In this document: positions 1-10,759 of the stretch, piece after piece | Position numbering within the stretch: the stretch's first letter is position 1 | How the letters are laid out: the number at the start of each line of letters is the position of its first letter | Source: Nitrospira sp. CR1.2 | GTDB taxonomy: Bacteria > Nitrospirota > Nitrospiria > Nitrospirales > Nitrospiraceae | Assembly: GCA_014055495.1 (NCBI GenBank) | Contig: WIAG01000007.1 | Coordinates: 41,735-105,734, forward strand | Length of the DNA: 64,000 nt | Direction of reading: 5' to 3' | Position numbers and translations under genes: made by a program | The notes under the pieces: generated by a model | What the model saw: the letters and a program-made list of their open reading frames with translations, nothing else | Databases searched by the model: none | Told to the model about the DNA's origin: nothing

Positions 1-1
1 G

Positions 2-892
<891 letters not shown>

Positions 893-895
893 GCT

Positions 896-923
896 GGCCT
901 GGGCATCCAGGGATGCCCAGGCC
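896..923. terminator. Perfect hairpin between convergent genes, likely bidirectional terminator
   Basis: GGCCTGGGCATCC at 896-908 pairs perfectly with GGATGCCCAGGCC at 911-923, a 13-bp GC-rich stem. It starts 4 bases after the helicase stop and ends 7 bases before the OsmC-family stop on the other strand. There is no long T run on either side, so termination is inferred from position and stem strength. Confidence 0.7.
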
Positions 924-930
924 CTGGTTA

Positions 931-1491
931 TCACTTCGCCTGTACGTGAATAGTGACCGGCACCGGGTTCGCAATCGTGTCGTGAATCGGTGAGAATTTC
1001 GCCAACTCCCGCAACTGCTCGGGGTTCGCGTCCGATTGGACGGTGAACGTGACCCGAATGGCTTGATACCCGGGGCGAACTTGGTCGGACAGGCCGAGAA
1101 AACCCTGCAGATCCAGATCCCCTTCCAACGTCGATTCCAGCGACTCAATGTGAATACCGCGCGCGGCGGCATGGTAGACCATGGATGTGGTCAGGCATGC
1201 CGCCAGCGCGTGCAGCAGATACTCCGCCGGGTTCGCCCCATGGTCTTCACCCAAGAGCAGGGGCGGCTCATCCGCATCGAGCACGAAGGGCTTGGTGCGC
1301 CCCTCGTCCTCCTGCCCTGCGCCGTAGAAACTCTTGATCGTCGAGCGGTTGTGGCCGCCGTTGATCCATTGGTTCTTCGCGCGAAACTGAAACGTGGCCA
1401 GACTCGGTTGTTGTTGCACCGCCTGTGCGGTCGCCCCCATTCGGTCGACATCCACGCCGTTGACGGTTGCGGTGATGGTTGTTGGTGACAT
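931..1491 (-). CDS. OsmC family protein
   Basis: This 186-residue protein belongs to the OsmC/Ohr family, whose members reduce organic hydroperoxides with a pair of cysteines. The family region includes EYLLHALAACLTTSMVYHAA, where one conserved cysteine lies, and ends with a typical beta strand (PVTIHVQAK). Only one cysteine is obvious in the visible family motifs, so peroxidase activity is not assured; many OsmC-like proteins lack the second cysteine. I chose the ATG at 1491 because AGGAGGG lies 6-7 bases upstream. A longer open frame upstream (to 1986) overlaps the neighbouring membrane-protein gene and is unlikely to be translated. It lies 83 bases downstream of the membrane protein on the same strand, so the two may be co-transcribed. 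Confidence 0.9.
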   Translation of the reverse strand: MSPTTITATVNGVDVDRMGATAQAVQQQPSLATFQFRAKNQWINGGHNRSTIKSFYGAGQEDEGRTKPFVLDADEPPLLLGEDHGANPAEYLLHALAACLTTSMVYHAAARGIHIESLESTLEGDLDLQGFLGLSDQVRPGYQAIRVTFTVQSDANPEQLRELAKFSPIHDTIANPVPVTIHVQAK

Positions 1492-1574
1492 GGAATCCCT
1501 CCTTGTTTGTGAGTGAGCGATGATGGCTTGCCGAATCAACAGCCGGTCGGCATTCCGGCATAGTCTTTCCCAAT

Positions 1575-2009
1575 TCATTGCGGCACCCGTTCCAGCGAGA
1601 GTCGGCCGAAAATCGCCCCGCAGGGCGGTACGGCCGTCTGCTGCGAGAAGAAGGTTCGGTGCAGCATCGCCCAGGTCAGCGGCTGCCGACGATTCCACGG
1701 CGCCAGGGAGAGGGTGCGGGCCAACAGGCAGTACCCGACCAGCACCCGTGCCGTCGTGCCGACGAGCTGGATGAGGTGTATCCACTGCAGCGGCGCCCAC
1801 AGCCCGGCCGCGAGCAGCATCACGTAGGCGACCCGGACCTGCAGTGGAAACGCCGTCACGTGACCGACCAGGCGACACACGTGCACGATCTGGATGAGGC
1901 AGAGCGCCATGGCCAACCAGATGCCGGGTGCCCATCCCAGCAGACTGCTTCCCAGCAGTGCGACGGTGGTCAACCAGTACCACCACCCGATGTCCTGCCT
2001 CCTATTCAT
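1575..2009 (-). CDS. Small integral membrane protein of unknown function
   Basis: The 144-residue protein has about four hydrophobic segments (around residues 10-30, 32-50, 60-80 and 88-105), beginning MNRRQDIGWWYWLTTVALLG. I recognise no family. The ATG at 2009 is preceded by GGGAGGG about 6 bases away, which favours it over an in-frame start nine codons upstream. It lies upstream of the OsmC gene on the same strand and probably forms a two-gene unit with it. The C-terminal 35 residues are polar and likely cytoplasmic. Confidence 0.7.
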   Translation of the reverse strand: MNRRQDIGWWYWLTTVALLGSSLLGWAPGIWLAMALCLIQIVHVCRLVGHVTAFPLQVRVAYVMLLAAGLWAPLQWIHLIQLVGTTARVLVGYCLLARTLSLAPWNRRQPLTWAMLHRTFFSQQTAVPPCGAIFGRLSLERVPQ

Positions 2010-2205
2010 CCTGTCCCTCCCGCCATGTGGGTGCATCGTGATCGATGCCAGGCCTATCAGCAGGAGTGATGCCAGAGGGTGACCGGAGCGGTTGCGTAGA
2101 TAAATCAGCTGGTTATGCAGGAGAGGCTTGGAACGTGGGATGCGGGATTTCGTGTCTTGCCAAATGTCACGAGGCTCGTCGCGAGATTTCGCGATGAGGC
2201 AATGG

Positions 2206-4146
<1,941 letters not shown>

Positions 4147-4404
4147 GGCGTAGTGTCGTGAGTATGCGACCACGGCGGGGGCGTTTCAAGAGTGGCGGCG
4201 GCTCCGTCGGCCTCTTGTTGCCCGTCTGGTTTTGCGATACCATCCCGCACAGATATGATGTGTCTCTCCCATGCCGTGGGCGGCTGCCTCCGTGACGTGA
4301 GGCCCTGTCGGCCGCGTGTGCGCCACACCTCATCTTCATCGTCGTGACAAGCGGATCGTCCTCGTGGAAGCCCCCGGCTACGGACCACTGCGGATAGGAA
4401 ATCA

Positions 4405-4509
4405 ATGAAACGAGTAACGGTCGGACAGATGCGCGGGATGGCGCGGATGCGGCACAACGTGTTGATCGAGGTAAGAAGCCGGAAGAGACTGGTGGTGTCG
4501 TGGCGGTAA
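4405..4509 (+). CDS. Possible 34-codon leader ORF overlapping the helicase start
   Basis: An ATG at 4405, preceded by TAGGAA, opens a 34-codon frame that ends TAA at 4507-4509, ten bases inside the helicase gene in another frame. The peptide begins MKRVTVGQMRG and ends IEVRSRKRLVVSWR. This loosely recalls the first 35 residues of Phd/YefM-type antitoxins (VTVGQLR...VLEEVRRGERVVV), but it is too short to assign. It could be a translational coupling leader or chance. Confidence 0.3.
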   Translation: MKRVTVGQMRGMARMRHNVLIEVRSRKRLVVSWR

Positions 4510-6062
4510 CCCTCGCTCCCTGGAAAGCCGTGCTGCGTGACTGGCAGGCTCGCGCCGTGGCCGATGTGTTGGCACAGCCGCGCGAGGACTACCTCGTGAC
4601 GGCCACGCCGGCGGCAGGCAAAACTCGCTTTGCGCTGCGCATTGCCCATCACTATCTGGCTGCTCGCATCGCCGGACGTGTGCTGGTGGTCTGTCCGACC
4701 AACCATTTGCGGACACAGTGGGCCTCCGCCGCCGGTCAGGTCGGCATTCAGCTCGATCCGGCCCTGTCGAACGAGCAGGCGATGGAGGCACGGGACTATC
4801 ACGGCGCGGTCGTGACGTATCAACAAGTCTGCTTGGCGCCGGACGTGTTTCGCCGTGCCTGTCGGAGCCGCAAGACGCTGGTCATTCTCGATGAGCTGCA
4901 CCATGCCGGGGACGGCAAGGATTGGGGCAAGGCCCTGCGCGAATCATTCGGAGAAGCCGTGTTCCGCCTCGCTCTGTCCGGCACGCCGTTTCGGTCCGAC
5001 AATAATCCCATTCCTTTTGTCCGGTACGAGCAGGGTGAAAGTCAGGCGGATTTCACCTATGGCTATTCCCATTCCATCCGTGACGGAGTGTGCCGGCCGA
5101 TTCTCTTTCCGAGTTATGAAGGGGAACTGACCTGGTTGTCCGATGGACGTGAGCATCGTGCCACGTTCGAGGATGGGTTGACGTTCGAGCGTCAGCGAGA
5201 GCGGCTCAAAACGGCGTTGCTTCAGGAGAGCTGGCTGGGGCCGGTGTTGAGCGATGCCCATGCCGAACTGCAACGACTCCGCAAACAAGAGCAGGCGGAC
5301 GCGGGCGGCTTGATCGTGACGATGAGCCAAGATCATGCACGGCAGGTGGCCGAGCTCGTGCAGAAGATCACGGGCGCACGCGCGCTGGTGGCCGTGTCGG
5401 ATGATCCCTCCGCCTCCAAAACCATCGAGACCTTCGCCCATCACAAGCAGCAGCAATGGTTGGTGGCGGTGAACATGGTGAGTGAAGGCGTCGATATTCC
5501 GCGTCTCAGGGTCGGCGTGTATGCCACCAACGTCTTGACCGAGATGTATTTTCGCCAGGTGGTCGGGCGGTTCGTGCGTATGCAGGAGAAGGTGCCGAAA
5601 CCTCAGCGGGCCTGGCTCTATTTGCCCAAGGATGCGACGCTGGTCCATTACGCCAAGCGCATCAAGGTTGAGCGGGACCATGTGCTTGAAGACATCATGC
5701 CGGCCGTCCAGCGGACCCTCTTCGGGACGGCCGCGACGTCCTTGAAGGAATACATCCCACTCAATGGTGTCGCTCGTCTCGATGCCTTGATCGGTGCCGA
5801 TGAGGGCGAGCTGTCGGGCGAGGGCAAGGGGCAGCCGGAACCGGCAGTGGCGCTACACGACCAGAAGAACAGCCTGCGGGACAGGCATCGTTTGCTGGTC
5901 GGCGCCGTGGCGCGAAAGTGCGGCGTGGATCATCGGCAGCTCAATGCGGAGCTGATCAAGCGGACCGGTGGACGAGTCGATCAGGCCACGATTCCGCAGT
6001 TGGAGCGGCGTATTGCCCTCCTCGAAAAATGGCGCGATTCCGGCTTCGATAAGAAGCGATAG
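4500..6062 (+). CDS. Superfamily 2 DEAD/DEAH-type helicase (COG1061-like)
   Basis: The 520-residue protein carries all main SF2 motifs: Walker A TPAAGKT (residues 36-42), motif II DELH (131-134), motif III LSGTPFR, motif V-like VSEGVDIPRL and motif VI VVGRFVRM. This is the minimal two-RecA core seen in SSL2/XPB-like and phage- or restriction-type helicases, with about 110 extra residues at the C terminus that I do not recognise. Its nucleic-acid substrate is unknown. Translation is taken from GTG at 4500. A small ORF overlaps that start, so coupled translation is possible. The next gene on the same strand encodes a degenerate AAA protein, with 81 bases between them. Confidence 0.88.
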   Translation: MAVTLAPWKAVLRDWQARAVADVLAQPREDYLVTATPAAGKTRFALRIAHHYLAARIAGRVLVVCPTNHLRTQWASAAGQVGIQLDPALSNEQAMEARDYHGAVVTYQQVCLAPDVFRRACRSRKTLVILDELHHAGDGKDWGKALRESFGEAVFRLALSGTPFRSDNNPIPFVRYEQGESQADFTYGYSHSIRDGVCRPILFPSYEGELTWLSDGREHRATFEDGLTFERQRERLKTALLQESWLGPVLSDAHAELQRLRKQEQADAGGLIVTMSQDHARQVAELVQKITGARALVAVSDDPSASKTIETFAHHKQQQWLVAVNMVSEGVDIPRLRVGVYATNVLTEMYFRQVVGRFVRMQEKVPKPQRAWLYLPKDATLVHYAKRIKVERDHVLEDIMPAVQRTLFGTAATSLKEYIPLNGVARLDALIGADEGELSGEGKGQPEPAVALHDQKNSLRDRHRLLVGAVARKCGVDHRQLNAELIKRTGGRVDQATIPQLERRIALLEKWRDSGFDKKR

Positions 6063-6143
6063 GCGCCGGTGGAACATAATGAGACGAAGCCGTCACGCGG
6101 GCGAACGACGTCCTCGCCGGTGAATGGGAAAGAAAGGGAGCCA

Positions 6144-6689
6144 ATGGTTGAGATCAGAGCGAAGAAGGCGGCCAGGAAGCCTGTAACGAAACGAGCGACG
6201 AAGACGGTGACCCCATCGGTGACGAAAACGGCCGCCCCTGCGCGGCGCAGCCGGTCCGCTCGCGCGAAGCGGCCGAGCGTGTCCGTGGTCGTGCTCTCCG
6301 GCTCGACCCCGCTTCGCCGGAATACAGCCGCGGAATTGGTGGCGGAGGAGTTGCGACTCGACCTGTCGAAAGTGAATCTGTCCTTCCTGGTGAGTCGGCG
6401 GGTCGGGGAAACGGAAAAGAATATCAATCGGGTCTTCGACGACGCGGAGCGCAGCGGTTCCATCCTGTTCTTCGACGGGGCCGATGCGTTGTTCGGTCTG
6501 CGGCGCAGTGGCGCACATCAGCATGCGGATGCCGGTGCTGCACATCTGCTGCAACGCATCGAAGATCATAACGGACTGGTCATTCTGACCACCAACGGGA
6601 AAAGCCGGATCGATCAAGCCTTGTCGCGGCAAGCACAGGTATCCGTGATGGTGGGCATCAAGAAGCAGCCAAAGAAGAAGACGGGCTGA
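6144..6689 (+). CDS. Degenerate AAA+ ATPase-like protein with basic N-terminal tail
   Basis: The 181-residue protein has a Lys/Arg/Thr/Ala-rich tail (residues 5-45) followed by one AAA+ alpha/beta core. The core retains the helix VGETEKNINRVFDDAERSG and the segment ILFFDGADALFGLRRSG, which match the part around Walker B in CDC48/FtsH-like and winged-helix AAA proteins (usually FDEADALFGKRS). The Walker A region reads LSGSTPLRRNTAAEL where relatives have GPSGTGKTMAAE, so the GKT residues are gone. The Walker B glutamate is Gly112. Sensor-1 Asn (TTN, 149-151) remains. It is therefore probably unable to hydrolyse ATP and may act as a binding partner. The ATG at 6144 is chosen because GGGAG precedes it; an in-frame ATG at 6069 is alternative. 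Confidence 0.7.
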   Translation: MVEIRAKKAARKPVTKRATKTVTPSVTKTAAPARRSRSARAKRPSVSVVVLSGSTPLRRNTAAELVAEELRLDLSKVNLSFLVSRRVGETEKNINRVFDDAERSGSILFFDGADALFGLRRSGAHQHADAGAAHLLQRIEDHNGLVILTTNGKSRIDQALSRQAQVSVMVGIKKQPKKKTG

Positions 6690-6873
6690 GGAGTCGCCTG
6701 TCCGATAGCCACCTAAAGGACGGGCCCAAAGAGCCTATCGCGTATAGTGGAAGGCAGGAAATCGAGCGGAGGCGTATGTGCCCTCAGCCATCAGCCATTC
6801 GCTCTTAACACCACGAGATACGTTTCACGAATCACGCTTCACGAATCGGCGAGCGATGCGAGGACGCGGCTGA

Positions 6874-6895
6874 CAGAATTTTTCAGCATCCTGTG
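6874..6895. repeat. Solo terminus of an inverted-terminus repeat
   Basis: Read on the minus strand, this stretch is CAGGATGCTGAAAAATTC, closely like the outer ends of the repeats at 19234-19509, 27119-27325 and 50381-50506. It lies 4 bases from the stop codon of the minus-strand zinc-finger gene. The preceding bases (6848-6870, GCGAGCGATGCGAGGACGC) match the inner part of the copy at 27119-27325, so this is a truncated copy. Confidence 0.55.
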
Positions 6896-6899
6896 AGGA

Positions 6900-7070
6900 C
6901 TACTCCGTTTCTTCACTGGCCTCCAGGCACTTCGTGCATTGCTCCAAGTCCGGCACGCCATGGGCACTGCAGAAGTGCCGGTGGCAGAGGCCGCAGAGCA
7001 TAAAGGTCATCTTGATGCGGTCTTCCGCTTCGCAGTAGTAACAGTTTTTTGCGGTTCTTGCCTTCGGCAT
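6900..7070 (-). CDS. Small zinc-finger protein (56 residues)
   Basis: The frame runs from ATG at 7070 to TAG at 6900-6902. AAGGAG lies about 7 bases upstream of the start. The peptide starts MPKARTAKNCYYCEAEDR and contains eight putative metal ligands in the pattern C-x2-C-x15-C-x2-C-x4-C-x2-H-x8-C-x2-C (segments NCYYC, LCGLCHRHFCSAH and QCTKC). That number could bind two zinc ions in a treble-clef, B-box or AN1-like arrangement. No partner is obvious. Good codon use, the ribosome binding site and the regular ligand spacing support a real gene. A repeat terminus abuts its stop codon. Confidence 0.75.
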   Translation of the reverse strand: MPKARTAKNCYYCEAEDRIKMTFMLCGLCHRHFCSAHGVPDLEQCTKCLEASEETE

Positions 7071-7385
7071 AGTCCTTCTCCTTGAAACCGGTGTCGGCCT
7101 CAGTGTGTCTCGTGAATATCCGGCAGACCGATCGCCGATCGCGTCGATATGCCCCTCTTCATCCGCGGCGGTCTCGCTGCACGGCAGGCGCGGGAACCTC
7201 GATCCCTATGTGGGCGGGCAGGGCACCTAGGCCGAGTGAACCTGAGGCGCTAAGAGCAACAAAAGGTGTGATCGTGCTCGCGTCAGCTTTCCGGAGTTCG
7301 CCGGGGTGTTCCGGGGGATGCTGCATCCTTATAACACATTCGAAGATTGCCGTGACGGCTGGGGTCGAGGCAGGAGACGATAGTG
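7071..7385. other. Intergenic region without recognised gene
   Basis: This 315-base gap between the SGNH hydrolase stop and the zinc-finger start carries a possible 76-codon minus-strand frame starting GTG at 7389 (overlapping the upstream stop). Its composition is unconvincing. The promoter of the zinc-finger gene probably lies here. I see no strong hairpin. Confidence 0.4.
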
Positions 7386-8726
7386 TCACATGGGGGGTGG
7401 AACACCAGTGGGGGAGGTCTGTTGTAACGCGTGGTGGATTGCCTCAGCCGCCGCGCGATTGCCCTCATCCGTCCAATGCGTGTCGTCCGGCAGGTATGTC
7501 GGAATGCCGGAGTGCGCCGCGGCTTTCAGAGCCGGGGTCAGATCGACAGACTCGATGGGTGGATCCGATTCCGTCAACAGCTGCTGTAAGCGGGCGGGTA
7601 CATCGCTGACATGCCATCGGCGAATCGCGGCGGTCGAAAAGGATACGTTGGGGAGGTCATGGTAGACGCGGAACTTTTCCGGCACAAACGCCACCAGGAA
7701 CCGGATATTCCGGTCGCGGCAGAGTTGCGCTGCGCGGATGATGGGCGCAATGGCTTTGTGCAGGGCCGTATCTGATACGCGCTCCACTTCGGCGGAGGCA
7801 AAAAATACAGTGCTTGTCCGGTGCGTGGCGTCGAGAAACTCGGCTCGGAGTTCCTTCAAGGAGTCGTCCGGTGTGCATTGGTCATCCGAACGGAACAGCA
7901 GCGCCGAGACATTTCGGCTCAATGATCGAAACCAGAAATCCTGCCACCAGTCGTTGCCCGACCTCAGCACCTTCTCCTCGTAACTCTCCGCATCGGAGAA
8001 ATCGTTGCCTTCGAAAAAGGCCCAGACTACGACTTTGGGTGCGAGTGGGAAGCCGAATCGCTGTAGGACGAGCAGTTCCTGCTGGGGACCGTATCCTGAG
8101 TGTCCCAGATTGGCGACCGATTTGCCTTGCAGTTCACTGAGCCGCGTGGTGATCAATTGTTCGTCCGGCGTGAAGTAGCCTTCCATGTAGGAGTCCCCGA
8201 CCACGACGATCTCGGCCGAGTCGAGGTCGCGGGCATTGCGAAATCCGTCACGGTCGTAACGGACGGCGACCCTTCGGGCGGGATCCGGAGGGATGCAGAG
8301 TGCTCGACCGATGTTTCCCTGGTACGGTGCTTCGTACTGGTAGTGCGGATCGTGTCGCCACAAGAGTTCCTTGTCGAACCGTCGCCCCGCCACGCTCAGC
8401 GCCGTGCCGGATTCGTATGAACCGAAGAGGGCGCGATAATCGACGAGGTCGAGCAGGACGGCTCCTTCGGCGAGCACCCAGCAGAGGACGAGAGAGCCCG
8501 TTGTCAGCAGGAAGCGTGTTCCTGTTTCCGAAAGCGGCATGCGGCTGAACATGCCGTACACCGCCCAGCCGAGCAGATAGGCCGAGAGGACATTGTCGAG
8601 GAGGTGCCGGATCGTCGTCACCCCTGTGAGCAGGAGGATGGCATATCCGGCAACGAAGACGGCCAGTGTCGCGAGGGCGATGATGCTCCGGCGATCGTCG
8701 TGTTTCGTGACCACGTGCTGCGTCAT
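7386..8726 (-). CDS. Membrane-anchored SGNH/GDSL-type hydrolase
   Basis: The 446-residue protein has three N-terminal hydrophobic segments (about residues 14-36, 42-60 and 70-95), followed by an extracytoplasmic SGNH hydrolase domain. The nucleophile block is VVVGDSYMEGY and the catalytic Asp/His block near the C terminus is PDDTHWTDEG, the pattern seen in AlgX/AlgJ-like O-acetyltransferases and related esterases. SGNH proteins of this layout usually add or remove acetyl groups on exported glycans, but no polysaccharide operon surrounds this gene, so the substrate is unknown. It starts with ATG at 8726. The downstream gap before the zinc-finger gene is 315 bases, so it is probably transcribed alone. 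Confidence 0.8.
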   Translation of the reverse strand: MTQHVVTKHDDRRSIIALATLAVFVAGYAILLLTGVTTIRHLLDNVLSAYLLGWAVYGMFSRMPLSETGTRFLLTTGSLVLCWVLAEGAVLLDLVDYRALFGSYESGTALSVAGRRFDKELLWRHDPHYQYEAPYQGNIGRALCIPPDPARRVAVRYDRDGFRNARDLDSAEIVVVGDSYMEGYFTPDEQLITTRLSELQGKSVANLGHSGYGPQQELLVLQRFGFPLAPKVVVWAFFEGNDFSDAESYEEKVLRSGNDWWQDFWFRSLSRNVSALLFRSDDQCTPDDSLKELRAEFLDATHRTSTVFFASAEVERVSDTALHKAIAPIIRAAQLCRDRNIRFLVAFVPEKFRVYHDLPNVSFSTAAIRRWHVSDVPARLQQLLTESDPPIESVDLTPALKAAAHSGIPTYLPDDTHWTDEGNRAAAEAIHHALQQTSPTGVPPPM

Positions 8727-8800
8727 GATGGTGCGCGCAAAAACCGAGTGCCTGATGGTGCATCGACCGGTGAACGGTCATTCATGGCATGTGTAAAGAG

Positions 8801-8843
8801 CACCGGCAGGAGTGTCCAGTCATACTGGACACTCCTGCCGGTG
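8801..8843. terminator. Perfect 20-bp inverted repeat with 3-base loop downstream of prfC
   Basis: Bases 8801-8820 are the exact reverse complement of 8824-8843, with CAT as loop. The arms begin CACCGGCAGG and are GC-rich. The structure lies 74 bases downstream of the prfC stop and about 75 bases upstream of the SGNH gene start, both on the minus strand. It probably terminates the prfC transcript. Only a weak T-rich tail (CTCTTTAC) follows on that strand. Confidence 0.65.
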
Positions 8844-8916
8844 TCAAGAGACAGGCCGCCGCGCATGGTTGCGGGTACGACGATGCCGGATCGTGAATTG
8901 GAGTGGCGTTCGGCCG

Positions 8917-10542
8917 TCAGCCTTCCTGGCCGGCGACTTCTTCCCGCAGGAGAAACTTGATGGAGGGATTCGATTTGATGCAATAGGCCAGCAAATGTTC
9001 GGTGGTAAACAACATGACGCCGCGACCCTGCTGATCCACAAGGCGAACGGTGTCGGAAGGCCAATAGACTGCGGCGATCGCGGCGGGATCGCCGACGATC
9101 CAGCGGGCCATGGTGTGGGGCATGCGCTCGACGGAGGTTTTGACGCCGTATTCGTGCTCCAGGCGAGACATGACGACATCGAACTGCAATTCGCCCACCG
9201 CGGCCAGTACCGGTTCGCGGCGCACGTGGTCCGGTGAATAAAAAATCTGCATGACCCCTTCTTCTTCCAGCTGCTTCAGACCCTTTTGAAACTGCTTGTG
9301 CTTGGAAATGTCCTGGGTGCGTAGGAGGCCGAAACATTCCGGGGCAAAATGCGGAATGGGATCGAAACTGAGCTTGGGATCGGAGGTCAACGTATCGCCG
9401 ATGGTGAATAGGCCGGGATTCACCAGGCCCACCACATCGCCGGGGTAGGCCTCGTCGATCGTTTCGCGGTCGCGACCGAACAGCCGGTGCGGGCGTGTCA
9501 TCCGGATTTTCCGGCCCAGGCGGGCATGATGGACCATCATGTCTTTTTCGAAGCGCCCGGAGCAGATGCGGAGGAAAGCCATGCGGTCGCGATGTTGCGG
9601 GTCCATGTTTGCTTGAATCTTGAACACGAAGCCGGAGAAGGTCTCATCCGTGGGTTGGACCATGCCTTGGGCGCTGTGCCGCGGGCCGGGAGGGGGCGCA
9701 AGGGTGGTGAAGGCGTCGAGGAAGGGGCCGACCCCGAAGTTGGTCAGCGCGCTGCCGAAGAACACCGGCGTGAGTGCACCGGCCAAGAAGCGGTCGCGAT
9801 CGAACGAGGTTCCTGCGCCCGTCAGCAGACCGATCTCTTCTTGCAGCGGACCGTAAGCCTCGCCGAGGGTTTCCGCCAGTTTTGGGTTGGGGAAGGCCTC
9901 CACTGTCATCGGGGCGCGCCGTTGGTTGTGCGAAGTGCGCTGAAAAAATAATACCTGGCGTTGTTGGAAATCGTAGACGCCCTGAAAGCCGGACCCTTCG
10001 CCGATCGGCCAATTGAACGGGACTGCCGTCATGCCCAACGTGCGCTCGATCTCATCGAGCAGGTCGAAGGGGTGACGTCCGGGCTGGTCCATTTTGTTGA
10101 TGAAGGTCAGGATCGGAATGCCGCGTTTGCGACAGACGGCGAAGAGTTTCTTGGTCTGAGGTTCGATACCCTTGGCCCCGTCCAGCACCATGACGGCGCT
10201 ATCCACCGCCATGAGGGTCCGATAGGTGTCTTCGCTGAAGTCCTGGTGTCCCGGCGTATCGAGCAAATTGATGCGTGCGCCGCGATAGTCGAACTGCAGC
10301 ATCGTGGAGGTAATCGAAATACCGCGCGCCTGTTCGAGTTCCATCCAGTCCGATTTGGCTTGACGTTGGGTGGAACGGGCCTGCACGGCACCGGCCAGGT
10401 GGACCGCCCCGGCATACAGCAGCAGTTTTTCGGTCAGCGTGGTCTTTCCGGCGTCCGGATGGGAAATGATGGCGAACGTGCGCCGACGCAAGACCTCGCG
10501 CCGCAATTCGTCGGCTGCGGAATGCTCAACCGGCAGGGACAT
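8917..10542 (-). CDS. prfC: Peptide chain release factor 3
   Basis: The 541-residue protein is a translational GTPase that recycles RF1/RF2 from the ribosome after termination. G-domain motifs are present in order: G1 SHPDAGKTTLTEKLL, G2 around RGISITSTM, G3 DTPGHQDF and G4 NKMD. The IISHPDAGKTTLTEK signature and the length match RF3 rather than EF-G. The C-terminal domain III is complete (ERMPHTMARWIVG onward). ATG at 10542 gives the standard RF3 N terminus (MSLPVEHSAADELRREVLRR); an open extension of 115 codons upstream has no family match. Only a weak purine stretch (AAGAG) precedes the start. It appears to be a single-gene unit ending at the hairpin at 8801-8843. Confidence 0.96.
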   Translation of the reverse strand: MSLPVEHSAADELRREVLRRRTFAIISHPDAGKTTLTEKLLLYAGAVHLAGAVQARSTQRQAKSDWMELEQARGISITSTMLQFDYRGARINLLDTPGHQDFSEDTYRTLMAVDSAVMVLDGAKGIEPQTKKLFAVCRKRGIPILTFINKMDQPGRHPFDLLDEIERTLGMTAVPFNWPIGEGSGFQGVYDFQQRQVLFFQRTSHNQRRAPMTVEAFPNPKLAETLGEAYGPLQEEIGLLTGAGTSFDRDRFLAGALTPVFFGSALTNFGVGPFLDAFTTLAPPPGPRHSAQGMVQPTDETFSGFVFKIQANMDPQHRDRMAFLRICSGRFEKDMMVHHARLGRKIRMTRPHRLFGRDRETIDEAYPGDVVGLVNPGLFTIGDTLTSDPKLSFDPIPHFAPECFGLLRTQDISKHKQFQKGLKQLEEEGVMQIFYSPDHVRREPVLAAVGELQFDVVMSRLEHEYGVKTSVERMPHTMARWIVGDPAAIAAVYWPSDTVRLVDQQGRGVMLFTTEHLLAYCIKSNPSIKFLLREEVAGQEG

Positions 10543-10759
10543 AGTATTTCTCTTGGTGTGTGAGAGCGGCCAGCGGGCAGGGGATGGAGTATCGCCCCGC
10601 GTCGCTGGAAGTGAACGCTCTCTTTTAGCAGTCGGAATGGGGCGGGGGCAAGGAGGGGGAGGAGCGAGCGCCCGACTGCACGCCCCCGGGAAGGAGGAAG
10701 GCGTCGGGCGAGAATACGCGCGATCGGCATGTGCCGGCTCGCGGGCGCGAGTCCACGAA

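Noticed and set aside
2010..2205. Sigma-54 promoter for the OsmC/membrane-protein unit next to the activator
   Set aside because: No TGGCAC-N5-TTGC match was seen on the relevant strand; only a TCGCGA-GATT-TCGCGA hairpin near 2180 was noted.
7159..7389. 76-codon minus-strand frame after the SGNH gene
   Set aside because: It starts GTG overlapping the upstream stop, but it has a composition unlike the neighbouring proteins and no recognised family.
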